Assembly: GCA_026987155.1 (NCBI GenBank)
Contig: JALSNG010000034.1
Span: forward strand, 1-14,890
Length of the DNA stretch: 14,890 nucleotides
Origin: Thermococcus sp.
GTDB taxonomy: Archaea; Methanobacteriota_B; Thermococci; Thermococcales; Thermococcaceae
Reading direction: 5' to 3'
Shown here: positions 6,787 to 14,603 of the stretch, piece after piece
Numbering within the stretch: position 1 is the stretch's first letter
Layout: every line of letters begins with the position of its first letter
Notes under the pieces: model-generated
What the model was told of the DNA's origin: nothing
The model's database searches: none
The model's input: the letters and a program-made list of their open reading frames with translations, nothing else
Position numbers and translations under genes: made by a program

Positions 6787-7860
6787 TCACTTCACCCTGA
6801 ACCTCAGCAGTGCCGCCAGTCCACCGAGGGCCTTCAGCTTGTCGCCACCCTCGTGCTCCGAGCTTACAACAACGACCTCGCCCCGCGAATACCTCACCGC
6901 GTCCATGAGCTCCTCTATCTTCTCCCTACGCTCCCCTTTCAAGAGCTCGTCCAAAACGAGTAGCGTCTCAACAGCCCCGTAGTTGACAGCTTCCTCAACT
7001 TCCCTCAGACCGTAGGCAACTAAACCGTTGTTTTTAGCTATATTCTCAAGCACCTTCTCGACGAGCTGAACCTCCTTGGCAACGCGGTTCTCGTGGTAGA
7101 CTTTATCGACTGTTCCGCGCCTTATGACCTCGTAGATGCCTGTCCTCCCGGTTACGCTCGTGTCCTCGATTACCACCTTCTTGGCCAGCTCCGGGTAGTT
7201 CTCGCGCAGGAACTTGTGGAAGTCCTCCTTGACGAAGCCGGGGCCGGCAACTATCGCCTTCTCTATGCCCTCCCTGCTCATTATCTCCTCCATGCTCTTT
7301 GCCACATCGTGGAAGAACTTCTTCTCCTCGCTCTCGCGGTTGGTGTTGTAGCGCTTCCCCCCGAGGTTGTAGCGTATGCCCTTCAGTATTTCCACTCCAT
7401 ACTCCCTGATTATCGCCATGTCCGCTTCGCCGTCGTCTATGACGACTATCATGACCCTTGCCCTCTTTGACGCCTCAACGGCCTCCTTAAGGCGCTCTAT
7501 GTGGTGCTCCTTCCAGCGGGGCTTCTGGATGGTAACGACCGTGCCTTCCTCTATCGCTATAGTGTGGTACTTGCCGAGCGGAACGTCGTCCCTGCTGGCA
7601 TAGACTATCGGCCCGGTAACGCGGACCTGGTTCGCAAAGCGGTGGAAGTTTATCTTCTCCGCCTTAACGCCGAGAAAGACCGGGATAACCTCGACCTTCT
7701 CCGCTCTCAGGGAATCGCTCCTCTGGCTCTGCTTCCTGAGCGTTTTGGCATAAACGGTATCGCCAGGGTCTATGATGTGGTACAGGTGCCAGAGGTCGTC
7801 GAGCGTTTCAGCTTTAACCTTGATCTTGCCCTCCTTGACGTCCTGGTGGATTATCTGCAC
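6787..7860 (-). CDS. pelA: Pelota, ribosome rescue and mRNA surveillance factor
   Basis: 357 residues, three domains as in aPelota/Dom34. An Sm-like N domain carries TLDDLWHLYHIIDPGDTV (19-36). A middle domain contains IVVIDDGEAD (138-147), AGPGF (205-209) and VIEDTSVTGRTGIYEV. The C domain has YGLREVEEAVNYGAVETLLV and ends SSEHEGGDKLKALGGLAALL. It lacks the GGQ motif of release factor aRF1, as expected. Pelota enters the A site of stalled ribosomes with aEF1-alpha and works with ABCE1 to split them. The start is a GTG at 7860, fixed by the conserved N-terminal QIIHQDVKEGKIKV. A 56-codon gene overlaps this start by 10 bases, and the GGTGGG in its last codons serves as RBS, so translation is probably coupled. 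Confidence 0.96.
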   Translation of the reverse strand: MQIIHQDVKEGKIKVKAETLDDLWHLYHIIDPGDTVYAKTLRKQSQRSDSLRAEKVEVIPVFLGVKAEKINFHRFANQVRVTGPIVYASRDDVPLGKYHTIAIEEGTVVTIQKPRWKEHHIERLKEAVEASKRARVMIVVIDDGEADMAIIREYGVEILKGIRYNLGGKRYNTNRESEEKKFFHDVAKSMEEIMSREGIEKAIVAGPGFVKEDFHKFLRENYPELAKKVVIEDTSVTGRTGIYEVIRRGTVDKVYHENRVAKEVQLVEKVLENIAKNNGLVAYGLREVEEAVNYGAVETLLVLDELLKGERREKIEELMDAVRYSRGEVVVVSSEHEGGDKLKALGGLAALLRFRVK

Positions 7861-8021
7861 TCTCCCACCCCCACCAGTTGCTCCAGTCTAACACCGTCTC
7901 TCTTGGCGTTCTCAAGTTCATTGAGCAACAGTTGAAGTTCCGACAGGCTAACCTCAAAATAACCATCAAAGTTCTTAGTCTTTGAATCCTCAACAGCTGG
8001 CATGGAATTCTCCGATCCCAT
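7851..8021 (-). CDS. Small protein of 56 residues translationally coupled to pelA
   Basis: ATG 8021 to TAA 7851-7853. AGGGAG (8027-8032) lies five bases before the ATG, and a TATA-like CTTTTATTTG lies about 30-40 bases upstream, so the gene has complete expression signals. An internal ATG at 8003 gives a 50-residue alternative. The protein is acidic and soluble: a polar start (ENSMPAVEDSKTKNFDG), then YFEVSLSELQLLLNELEN, which predicts an amphipathic, possibly coiled helix, and a short tail. No Cys pair and no membrane segment is seen. It overlaps pelA by 10 bases, the usual archaeal sign of a co-translated pair. I recognise no family. It could be a Pelota partner, or a leader peptide that only feeds ribosomes to pelA. 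Confidence 0.65.
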   Translation of the reverse strand: MGSENSMPAVEDSKTKNFDGYFEVSLSELQLLLNELENAKRDGVRLEQLVGVGECR

Positions 8022-8052
8022 TCTTTCTCCCTGCGACTTTTACAAAAGACGC

Positions 8053-8062
8053 AAATAAAAGT
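8053..8062 (-). promoter_or_regulatory. TATA box for the small gene and pelA
   Basis: CTTTTATTTG on the minus strand, preceded by purine-rich CCCAAAA, lies in the 51-base gap after prolidase. It predicts a start near 8030 and a leader that just contains the RBS. Confidence 0.5.
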
Positions 8063-8072
8063 TTTGGGAAAA

Positions 8073-9119
8073 CTAAATCAGCTCCCTCTCGGTCTTTGTA
8101 AGCCTCACCGCACCGCTCTCGGTTATTAAAACGGTGTCCTCTATCCTAACTCCCCCGAACTTGGGGATGTAGATGCCGGGCTCGATGGTTATGATCATTC
8201 CAGGCCTGAGTTCCGTCTCATCGAACTGGCTCACCCCTGGCCACTCGTGAATCTCCAGGCCAACACCGTGGCCAGTGGAGTGTATGAAGTAGTCGCCGTA
8301 GCCGTACTCCGCTATGACGTCCCTGACGATGGTGTCCAGCTCTTTGGCGGTTATTCCAGGTTTTGCCGCTTCAACGCCTTTCCTCTGGGCCTCAAGGACG
8401 GCGTAGTAGATGTCTTTCTGCTTCTCGTTTGGAGAGCCGACGACTATCGTTCTCGTCGTGTCGGAGTTATAGTGCCTGTAAAGAGCTCCCTCGTCGATGA
8501 CGACTAAATCTCCCCTCTCTATCCTCTTGTCGCTGGCCAGGCCGTGTGGCAGGGCCGCCCTCCAGCCGCTGGCTATTATCGTGTCGAAGGCGGGCTTTTC
8601 CGCCCCGTTCATCTTCATGACGTACTCCATCTTCGCCGCTATCTCCCTCTCGCGCTTGCCCTCGCTTATCTCCTCAAGGGCGGCCATCATCGCCATGTCT
8701 GCTATCCCACAGGCGGCCTTTATGAGCTCGATTTCCTCGGGAGTCTTGATGATCCTGAGCTCTTTGATGACCTCATCGACCGGGACAAAATCCCTCACCC
8801 CGAGCTTCTCCTCGAGTGTCCGGAGGGTTGAGAAGCTCGTTCTGCCCTCTATACCAAGCTTCTTCAGTTTGAAGGAGGAAAGCCTTTCATAAAGCTCCTT
8901 CCCGGTTTTAAACTTCTCTACGGGAACCTTTGAGGTATCCTTTGCCTCCTCGTACTCAAGCTCGGGGACGATGAAGAGGGCATCATCAGCGGTAACAAAG
9001 AGGTAGCCGCCGAGAACCGGCGATGAATTGGTGAAGTAGAAGAGGTTTTCCTTTCCTGTTATTAAAATGGCGTCGAGCTCTTCCTTAACGATAAAGTCCT
9101 GGAGATTTCCAATCCTCAT
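8073..9119 (-). CDS. pepQ: Xaa-Pro dipeptidase (prolidase)
   Basis: 348 residues. Cleaves dipeptides with proline at the second position in the cytosol, finishing peptide breakdown. The N-terminal creatinase-type domain (1-120) is followed by a pita-bread M24 domain. All five metal ligands are visible: Asp209 and Asp220 (VIDEGALYRHYNSDTTRT), His284 (STGHGVGLEIHE), Glu313 (TIEPGIY) and Glu327 (RIEDTV). These numbers equal those known for the cobalt-dependent P. furiosus prolidase, so start and length are secure. The frame is open beyond ATG 9119, but that extension crosses the divergent promoter and the HAD gene. GGGTGGT precedes the ATG. The gene is divergent from the HAD gene and shares a mirror-symmetric promoter with it. 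Confidence 0.96.
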   Translation of the reverse strand: MRIGNLQDFIVKEELDAILITGKENLFYFTNSSPVLGGYLFVTADDALFIVPELEYEEAKDTSKVPVEKFKTGKELYERLSSFKLKKLGIEGRTSFSTLRTLEEKLGVRDFVPVDEVIKELRIIKTPEEIELIKAACGIADMAMMAALEEISEGKREREIAAKMEYVMKMNGAEKPAFDTIIASGWRAALPHGLASDKRIERGDLVVIDEGALYRHYNSDTTRTIVVGSPNEKQKDIYYAVLEAQRKGVEAAKPGITAKELDTIVRDVIAEYGYGDYFIHSTGHGVGLEIHEWPGVSQFDETELRPGMIITIEPGIYIPKFGGVRIEDTVLITESGAVRLTKTERELI

Positions 9120-9153
9120 CTTGCAACCACCCGCTCCCTGTAACGGGGAACAC

Positions 9154-9196
9154 AATAAAATCCTTTCGGGAGGTATGCTCTCGGAAGGAATATAAA
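9154..9196. promoter_or_regulatory. Mirror-symmetric bidirectional promoter of pepQ and the HAD gene
   Basis: An imperfect inverted repeat has arms CCTTTCGGGAG (9162-9172) and CTCTCGGAAGG (9178-9188), 9 of 11 positions paired, with a 5-base centre. Each arm runs directly into a TATA element: ATTTTATT leftward for pepQ (9154-9161) and ATATAAA rightward for the HAD gene (9190-9196). Each arm therefore reads as a purine-rich BRE for its own TATA. It may also serve as one operator controlling both genes. Confidence 0.65.
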
Positions 9197-9226
9197 CCCC
9201 AAGGGAAAATTCACCTGGGGATCGGA

Positions 9227-9910
9227 GTGACGGTTTATCTCTTTGACTTCGATGGAACCCTCGTGGACAGCACACAGGCCGTTGAAAAAGCCCTTCAGAT
9301 AGCCATTGAGAAGACCATGCCCGCTGTAATAGAGAGCGACCTTTACGAGGAATACTACAAAGCACTCTTCCTTTTCATCAAGGGCAAGCTCACCTACCAG
9401 TACCTCGGGGTCATTCATGAACTCGTTGCCCAGGGCACCATTCACGAGTACTACAAGCTCATGCCCAAATACATCAAAGACTTCCCCCACTCCCGTAACG
9501 TCATTCGGACTCTGAGAAAACGCGGCAGGTATGTGATAAGCTTTTCGGGTGAGCACACCTATCCCGGCGGCAAGGTTATTTTCATGAAGCGGACCGGCTG
9601 GTACGAGGAATTCGACGAAGTCATTACGTTCAAGGGAACCAAGGACATGCTTCAGAAGTTTGAGACACTTAGAGGACTCTACCCAGATGACCCCTTTGTG
9701 TGGGTTGACGACAGTCCGAGCCGCTTTACCTACGTCCTCGATGAAAACACTCTTCTCATTCAAAAGGCCTCCCCGTACAAGAGCGACGTTGCCCTTCTCT
9801 TTGAGAGACAAAACTTCATGAAGATAAAATCCCTCAGGGAAATCCTGGAGATAGATGAAGGGTTGGAGGGTCTTCTCAAAGGAGACAGCAAGGAAACAAC
9901 AATTAAGTAG
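9227..9910 (+). CDS. HAD-superfamily hydrolase
   Basis: 227 residues from a GTG at 9227. Four HAD motifs are visible: motif I FDFDGTLVDS (nucleophile Asp7, general acid Asp9), motif II VISFSG (Ser105 or Ser107), a Lys in TFKGTKDM (136 or 139) for motif III, and motif IV VWVDDSPS (Asp161-Asp162). A helical cap lies between motif I and motif II (about residues 15-90). This predicts a magnesium-dependent phosphatase acting on a small phosphate ester; the substrate cannot be told. The segment after motif II (GEHTYPGGKVIFMKRTGWYEEF) is the normal HAD spacing. It is divergent from pepQ and lies about 100 bases before trm1 on the same strand, which has its own promoter. Confidence 0.9.
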   Translation: MTVYLFDFDGTLVDSTQAVEKALQIAIEKTMPAVIESDLYEEYYKALFLFIKGKLTYQYLGVIHELVAQGTIHEYYKLMPKYIKDFPHSRNVIRTLRKRGRYVISFSGEHTYPGGKVIFMKRTGWYEEFDEVITFKGTKDMLQKFETLRGLYPDDPFVWVDDSPSRFTYVLDENTLLIQKASPYKSDVALLFERQNFMKIKSLREILEIDEGLEGLLKGDSKETTIK

Positions 9911-9970
9911 CCACTAGGGCAGATAGCCATTCCCGTCATCCCACAACCGGTTGGGGCCGTGGAGAAATCC

Positions 9971-9976
9971 TTTAAA
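9971..9976 (+). promoter_or_regulatory. TATA box of trm1
   Basis: TTTAAA in ATCCTTTAAACCC lies about 32 bases before ATG 10008; GGTGG at 9999-10003 is the RBS. The rest of the gap 9911-9970 contains only an AACCGGTT palindrome, with no gene. Confidence 0.55.
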
Positions 9977-10007
9977 CCCTGCAGACTTTTCCTTCATTGG
10001 TGGAAGA

Positions 10008-11144
10008 ATGGAGTTCGTTGAAGTGAATGAGGGAATTGCGAAGATACTCGTTCCGAGGGCAGAGAGGATATACGATGCTCCCGTCTTTTACAACCCCGTG
10101 ATGGCATTAAACCGGGATGTAAGCGTTCTCGTCGCAAGGGTTTTGAAACCAAAAAAAGTCCTTGATGCGCTCTCGGCTACCGGAGTCAGGGGTATCAGGT
10201 ATGCCCTTGAAACTCCCGCTGGGGATATCTGGCTCAACGATATAAGCGGGGAAGCCTTCAACTTAATTCTGAGAAACCTCCGCTTGAACTTTGGCAATGC
10301 CGAGAGGGAAGTCGGGAATGGAAGGGCAGTCCTTGAGGGGGAGAAACGGATCGTCATCAACCTCGGGGATGCTAACAGACTTATGGCTGAGAAGTTCAGA
10401 TACTTCGATTTAGTTGATTTAGATCCTTTTGGTTCACCCGTTGAGTTTCTCGATACGGCTTTGAGAAGCGTCAAACGGCGGGGGGTTTTGGCCGCTACTG
10501 CCACCGATACTGGTGTCCTCTGTGGAGCCTACAGAAACGCCTGCCTCAGGAAATATCTCGCGGAACCGATAAGGGGCGAGCTCTGTCACGAGGCTGGCCT
10601 CAGGATTCTCATCGGGACCGTTGTCAGGTACGCCGCCAAGTACGACCTCGGTGTGGACGTTCTTCTCGCGTATTACCGCGACCACTACTTCAGAGTCTTC
10701 TTGAGACTCAAGAGTGGCGCGAGAAAGGCCGACAGGAGCCTTTCCCGACTCGGTTATCTCTGGCAGGAGGGGAACGGAAGGTTCCACTACAAGAGGACTT
10801 TCCTCCCGGAGAGAACTGGGGCGGCTGGACCCATGTGGCTCGGACCCCTTAAGGACGGGAACTTCTTTGAATCCCTGTGGAATGAACTCAAGGCATTTCA
10901 ACCGGCCCACAGGAAGACTCGACCCTTCCTTGAACTACTTGCCAAAGAGCTGGACGTTCCCTTCTTTTATGACACCCATGGGCTCGCGAGGAGGAACGGT
11001 CTTGAAGTCAAGAAGGTCTCGACGATAATCGAACGACTAAATGGGCGCGGCTACTCCGCAAGCAGAACTCACTTTTCACCAACCGCAATAAAGACAGACG
11101 CCCCTTTTGAAGTCGTTCTCGAATCCCTCAAAGAAAAATCATGA
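10008..11144 (+). CDS. trm1: tRNA (guanine(26)-N(2))-dimethyltransferase
   Basis: 378 residues. Makes m2G and m2,2G at position 26 of tRNA from S-adenosylmethionine, stabilising the hinge between D and anticodon stems. Motifs: EGIAKILVP near the N-terminus, AdoMet-binding VLDALSATGVRG (51-62), acidic WLNDIS (75-80), the catalytic DLDPFGSP (137-144), and a C-terminal winged-helix-like region ending ASRTHFSPTAIKTDAPFEVV, typical for archaeal Trm1. The frame is open upstream to an ATG at 9951, but conserved MEFVEVNEGIAKI begins at 10008 behind a GGTGG RBS, and the TATA box lies between them. The gene converges on the EF-2 gene with a 17-base gap. Confidence 0.95.
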   Translation: MEFVEVNEGIAKILVPRAERIYDAPVFYNPVMALNRDVSVLVARVLKPKKVLDALSATGVRGIRYALETPAGDIWLNDISGEAFNLILRNLRLNFGNAEREVGNGRAVLEGEKRIVINLGDANRLMAEKFRYFDLVDLDPFGSPVEFLDTALRSVKRRGVLAATATDTGVLCGAYRNACLRKYLAEPIRGELCHEAGLRILIGTVVRYAAKYDLGVDVLLAYYRDHYFRVFLRLKSGARKADRSLSRLGYLWQEGNGRFHYKRTFLPERTGAAGPMWLGPLKDGNFFESLWNELKAFQPAHRKTRPFLELLAKELDVPFFYDTHGLARRNGLEVKKVSTIIERLNGRGYSASRTHFSPTAIKTDAPFEVVLESLKEKS

Positions 11145-11161
11145 ATTAAGAAAGGAAAAGC

Positions 11162-13360
11162 TCACTGCTGCGGGCAGACGTCCTGCTCCTTTGGAGGCTC
11201 CGGGTTGAGACCCTTCCTCTGACGTATCTGCCTGATGATGTTCACAGCGAGCTCCCCTGGAACGCGCTTGAAGCCCGCGTGCTCGGTGCTCCAGAGGGCC
11301 CTTCCACTGGTTGCTCCTCGGATTGCCCCTGCAAACCCAAACATCTCCGCGACCGGGGCTTCTGCTATGATGATCATGACCTCTCCTTCCTGCCTCATGT
11401 CGATTAGCTGTCCGCGCCTCTGGTTGATCTCCCTGCTGACGGCACCCATGTACTCGTAGGGTACGTTGATGATGACCTTCTGGTACGGCTCATAGAGAAC
11501 AGGGTTGGCCTTCATCATGGCGCACTGGATGGCGCCTCTGATAGCCGGGTAGATCTGGGCCGGGCCGCGGTGCACGTTGTCCTCGTGGATCTTAGCATCG
11601 TGCAGGCGAACCATAACTTTCATGACGGGCTCTCTCGCCAAGGGGCCCTCGTCCATGGCCTGGTGGAATCCGTCGACGAGTAAATCCATAACCTCGTTGA
11701 GGTACTGGATACCCTTGGTGTTGTCGAGGAACAGGTTGCCCTGGTAAATGTCGACGATGCCCTTGGCAACCTCATAGTCCATGCCGAGCTCTGCCAATTT
11801 CTTGGCGACCTCCTTCGGGTTCTTGGGCCTGCCCTCTGGGATGAGGCCTTCGCGGATGGCCTGGTATATCTCGTCCGGAAGCGGCTCCACTGTGATGTAG
11901 AACCTGTTGTGCTTGTTCGGACTCTTTCCTTCGACTATCGGGCTCATCTTGGTGACGCTTTCGCGGTAGACAACGATCGGCGGGGAAACATCAACGTCGA
12001 GCTTCCAGTCCTCCTTGAGCTTGACGAGCTTGACCTCAAGGTGGAGCTCGCCCATACCGCTGAGGAGGTGTTGGCCGGTCTCCTCATCGATCTTAACATG
12101 AAGGGTTGGATCCTCCTTGGCGAGCTGGCGGAGAGCTTCGATGAGCTTCGGAAGGTCCTTAACGTTCTTGGCCTCTATAGCAACTGTAACGACCGGCTCG
12201 CTGGTGTAGTGAAGGGCCTCGAACGGCTCGATCTGGTCCTGGGCGACGGTCTCACCTGCCATTGCATCACGCAGTCCGGTTACAGCAACTATGTTGCCGG
12301 CGGGAACGGCTTCCATGTTTATCCTTTCCGGACCCATGTAGATACCGACCTGCTGAACCCTCGCTTTCCTCTTTGCGCTTATGAGATAGACCTCCTGACC
12401 CGTCTTAACCGTACCGCTCCAGACACGGCCGGTGGCGACTTCTCCAGCGTGCTTGTCGAGGATAATCTTGGTAACTACCATCACCATCTTGCCCTTGGGG
12501 TCACATCGGAGCATAGCCTGGCCGACCTCGCTGTCAACATCTCCCCTCCAGAGGTGCGGAATCCTGTACTTCTGGGCCTCGAGCGGGTTTGGTAGGTGCT
12601 TGACGACCATATCGAGGACGACGACGTGAAGCGGGGCCTTCTTCCTGAGGGTCTTCAAATCACCGCTGTTGGTGAGCTCGACGATGTCCTTGAATGAAAC
12701 GCCGGTCTTCTTCATGTAGGGAACGCTGAGGGCCCAATTGTAGTAAGCTGAACCGAAGGCGACGCTACCGTCTTCAACTTTGACCATCCACTGGCTCTTA
12801 AACTCGTCCGGGGCGTACTTCTTGATGAGCCTGTTGACGTCGGTGATTATCTTAGCGAAGCGGTTTAAGATGTCGTTCGGGCCGAGCTTGAGCTCCTTGA
12901 TTAGTCTGTCAACCTTGTTGATGAAGAGAACGGGCTTGACGTACTCGCGAAGAGCCTGTCTCAAAACCGTTTCGGTCTGGGGCATTACCCCCTCAACGGC
13001 GTCGACAACTATAATCGCACCATCTATGGCCCTCATTGCCCTCGTAACGTCACCGCCGAAGTCAACGTGACCAGGAGTATCAATCAGGTTGATGAGGTAG
13101 TCCTGGCCCTCGTAGTTGTGAACCATCGAGACGTTGGCAGCGTTGATGGTGATTCCCCTCGCCTGCTCCTGCTCATCGAAATCCAAAACGAGTTGCTTTC
13201 CAGCCAATTCCTCGCTAATCATTCCTGCTCCAGCCAAGAGATTGTCGCTCAGCGTCGTCTTACCGTGGTCGATGTGAGCGGCAATACCCATGTTCCTGAT
13301 CCTCTCGGGCTGGGTCATGAGCTCTTTAATCTTCGCAATCATCTCTTCTCTTCTTCCCAT
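11162..13360 (-). CDS. fusA: Translation elongation factor 2 (aEF-2)
   Basis: 732 residues, full length. GTPase that moves tRNAs and mRNA after peptide bond formation. G1 AHIDHGKTT (28-36), the switch I region EQARGITI (65-72), G3 DTPGH (94-98) and G4 NKVD (148-151) are intact. Domain IV carries LHDAKIHEDNVHRGPAQ with His597 as the expected diphthamide site. The C-terminal end is RKGLNPEPPKEQDVCPQQ. The ATG at 13360 is preceded by GGTGGTG at 13364-13370. The gene has its own consensus promoter, consistent with strong expression, and stands alone between the converging trm1 gene and the HD-domain gene upstream on the same strand. Confidence 0.99.
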   Translation of the reverse strand: MGRREEMIAKIKELMTQPERIRNMGIAAHIDHGKTTLSDNLLAGAGMISEELAGKQLVLDFDEQEQARGITINAANVSMVHNYEGQDYLINLIDTPGHVDFGGDVTRAMRAIDGAIIVVDAVEGVMPQTETVLRQALREYVKPVLFINKVDRLIKELKLGPNDILNRFAKIITDVNRLIKKYAPDEFKSQWMVKVEDGSVAFGSAYYNWALSVPYMKKTGVSFKDIVELTNSGDLKTLRKKAPLHVVVLDMVVKHLPNPLEAQKYRIPHLWRGDVDSEVGQAMLRCDPKGKMVMVVTKIILDKHAGEVATGRVWSGTVKTGQEVYLISAKRKARVQQVGIYMGPERINMEAVPAGNIVAVTGLRDAMAGETVAQDQIEPFEALHYTSEPVVTVAIEAKNVKDLPKLIEALRQLAKEDPTLHVKIDEETGQHLLSGMGELHLEVKLVKLKEDWKLDVDVSPPIVVYRESVTKMSPIVEGKSPNKHNRFYITVEPLPDEIYQAIREGLIPEGRPKNPKEVAKKLAELGMDYEVAKGIVDIYQGNLFLDNTKGIQYLNEVMDLLVDGFHQAMDEGPLAREPVMKVMVRLHDAKIHEDNVHRGPAQIYPAIRGAIQCAMMKANPVLYEPYQKVIINVPYEYMGAVSREINQRRGQLIDMRQEGEVMIIIAEAPVAEMFGFAGAIRGATSGRALWSTEHAGFKRVPGELAVNIIRQIRQRKGLNPEPPKEQDVCPQQ

Positions 13361-13410
13361 TTACACCACCATCCTTGAATGAGCTTGTCGGCTTAACTTA
13401 AAAAGTCCGG

Positions 13411-13433
13411 TTATAAAGCTTTTCCCGATCGGG
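13411..13433 (-). promoter_or_regulatory. EF-2 promoter with adjacent CCCGATCGGG palindrome
   Basis: On the minus strand AAAAGCTTTATAA forms a near-consensus BRE/TATA pair about 55 bases from ATG 13360. A perfect 10-bp palindrome CCCGATCGGG (13424-13433) lies immediately upstream, four bases from the TATA element. It has no loop, so it suits a protein site better than a hairpin terminator for the HD gene. Confidence 0.55.
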
Positions 13434-13445
13434 TTGGAGTCAGCC

Positions 13446-14531
13446 CTACGTCCCCGGGATGCTTAGATTTTTGGAGATAAAACTCCTAACTTCCCCAACT
13501 ACATCCTTCCTCGCGTAGACACTCCAGTGCCAGTTGCTTTCCTTTGCATCGACGAGAGCCCTGACGAGCGGTGAGACCTCGCTCAGCCTCCTTACTTCGC
13601 CGTTGTATTCAACGAAAGCGTTCCGCTCTTCAAAGCGGGGTTTCGGCGGGTGGTCGAGTATCGCCAGGTGGCCAAAGTGAGAGTCAAGCCCCTCCTTCAG
13701 CTCATTTAAGAGGCCTTCCTCCAGCTCATCCCCACTCCAGACGACCCTCTTGTAGAGTCTCCTCCCATCTATGGCTTTAATAAGCTCCCTGACCGCTCTC
13801 TTCTCACTCATTCTAAGCCTTGCCACCAAATCCACCTCATCCATTTGTCTAATCTCCTTAAGTTTGACCCTTTCAAGTTCGACCGCCTTGGAGAGCATTG
13901 CGTTGGCTATCCTCACGGTGTGGTGGAAGTATACGGTCGGATACATCATAGCCCTGGCAAGAAGAAGGTTCTGACCTGCCATTACTCCCTTTTCCAATAG
14001 CACCAATCTTTTCCCGTCCCATCGAAGGCTTCTGATAAGCCTCTCAAGATCGACCAATCCGTAGGCGACGCCGGTGTAGTAGGCGTCCCTAACAAGGTAG
14101 TCCATCCTGTCGGAGTCAATATCCCCGCTCACGAGGGGATGTTTGAAAAGCTTGATGAACTCCCCCAACGAGTAACGCTCCCCCACCACGTCCCCGATTT
14201 CGCCGTGCCTTATTAACCACTTTGTGTTCTCCTCGTGTCTGGGATAGAGTGCCTCAAGGGTGTGGCTGAAGGGGTAATGCCCGAGGTCGTGGAGCAGGGC
14301 GGCGTAGACGGCATCCTCAATCTCCGGGTTGAGGGAGGCTATTCTTTTTGCGAGATAAAAGGCCCCGAGGGAGTGCTCGAAGCGCGTATGTCGAGCTGAA
14401 GGGTAAACCAGGAAAGCCAGGCCGAGCTGGGTTATTCGTCTCAGCCTCTGGAACTCGGGGGTGTCTACCAGCCTAACCGCGAACTCGTCGAGCTCGATGT
14501 GGCCGTGTATGGGGTCGTGGATGAGCTTCAT
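13446..14531 (-). CDS. SAMHD1-like HD-domain phosphohydrolase (COG1078)
   Basis: 361 residues from ATG 14531 with GGTGG (14537-14541) five bases upstream. Metal and active-site motifs of the dNTPase/SAMHD1 branch are clear: LRRITQLGLAFLVYP (30-44), RHTRFEHSLG with His53, LLHDLGHYPFSHTLE with His81-Asp82, and SDRMDYLVRDAYYTG with Asp141 as the likely fourth ligand. The long helical C-terminal half includes YPTVYFHHTVRIANAM, typical of COG1078. Members hydrolyse dNTPs or related nucleotides; the substrate here cannot be decided. The frame opens 17 codons further upstream, but that part overlaps a TATA box. The gene precedes EF-2 on the same strand, 85 bases away, with a separate promoter between. 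Confidence 0.92.
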   Translation of the reverse strand: MKLIHDPIHGHIELDEFAVRLVDTPEFQRLRRITQLGLAFLVYPSARHTRFEHSLGAFYLAKRIASLNPEIEDAVYAALLHDLGHYPFSHTLEALYPRHEENTKWLIRHGEIGDVVGERYSLGEFIKLFKHPLVSGDIDSDRMDYLVRDAYYTGVAYGLVDLERLIRSLRWDGKRLVLLEKGVMAGQNLLLARAMMYPTVYFHHTVRIANAMLSKAVELERVKLKEIRQMDEVDLVARLRMSEKRAVRELIKAIDGRRLYKRVVWSGDELEEGLLNELKEGLDSHFGHLAILDHPPKPRFEERNAFVEYNGEVRRLSEVSPLVRALVDAKESNWHWSVYARKDVVGEVRSFISKNLSIPGT

Positions 14532-14560
14532 ACTTTCCACCGGAAGGTATCGAGGGTAAA

Positions 14561-14572
14561 GTTTATATAAAC
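14561..14572. promoter_or_regulatory. Perfectly palindromic TATA element upstream of the HD gene
   Basis: GTTTATATAAAC is its own reverse complement and lies about 30 bases from ATG 14531. It can act as TATA box for the HD gene and, by symmetry, could direct transcription rightward into the structured region that begins about 20-30 bases away. Confidence 0.6.
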
Positions 14573-14603
14573 CTGGTGCCAACTAATGAATGGTAGGGGC
14601 TTC

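Noticed and set aside
9120..9365. N-terminal extension of prolidase in the same open frame.
   Set aside because: It would cross the divergent promoter and the HAD gene; the 348-residue form from 9119 matches the known metal-ligand numbering.
9116..9811. 231-codon frame antisense to the HAD gene.
   Set aside because: The HAD frame carries all catalytic motifs; the antisense frame is a shadow that also overlaps the prolidase promoter.
11909..12595. Long open frame antisense to EF-2.
   Set aside because: It mirrors the codon pattern of the highly conserved EF-2 gene and has no RBS or family resemblance.
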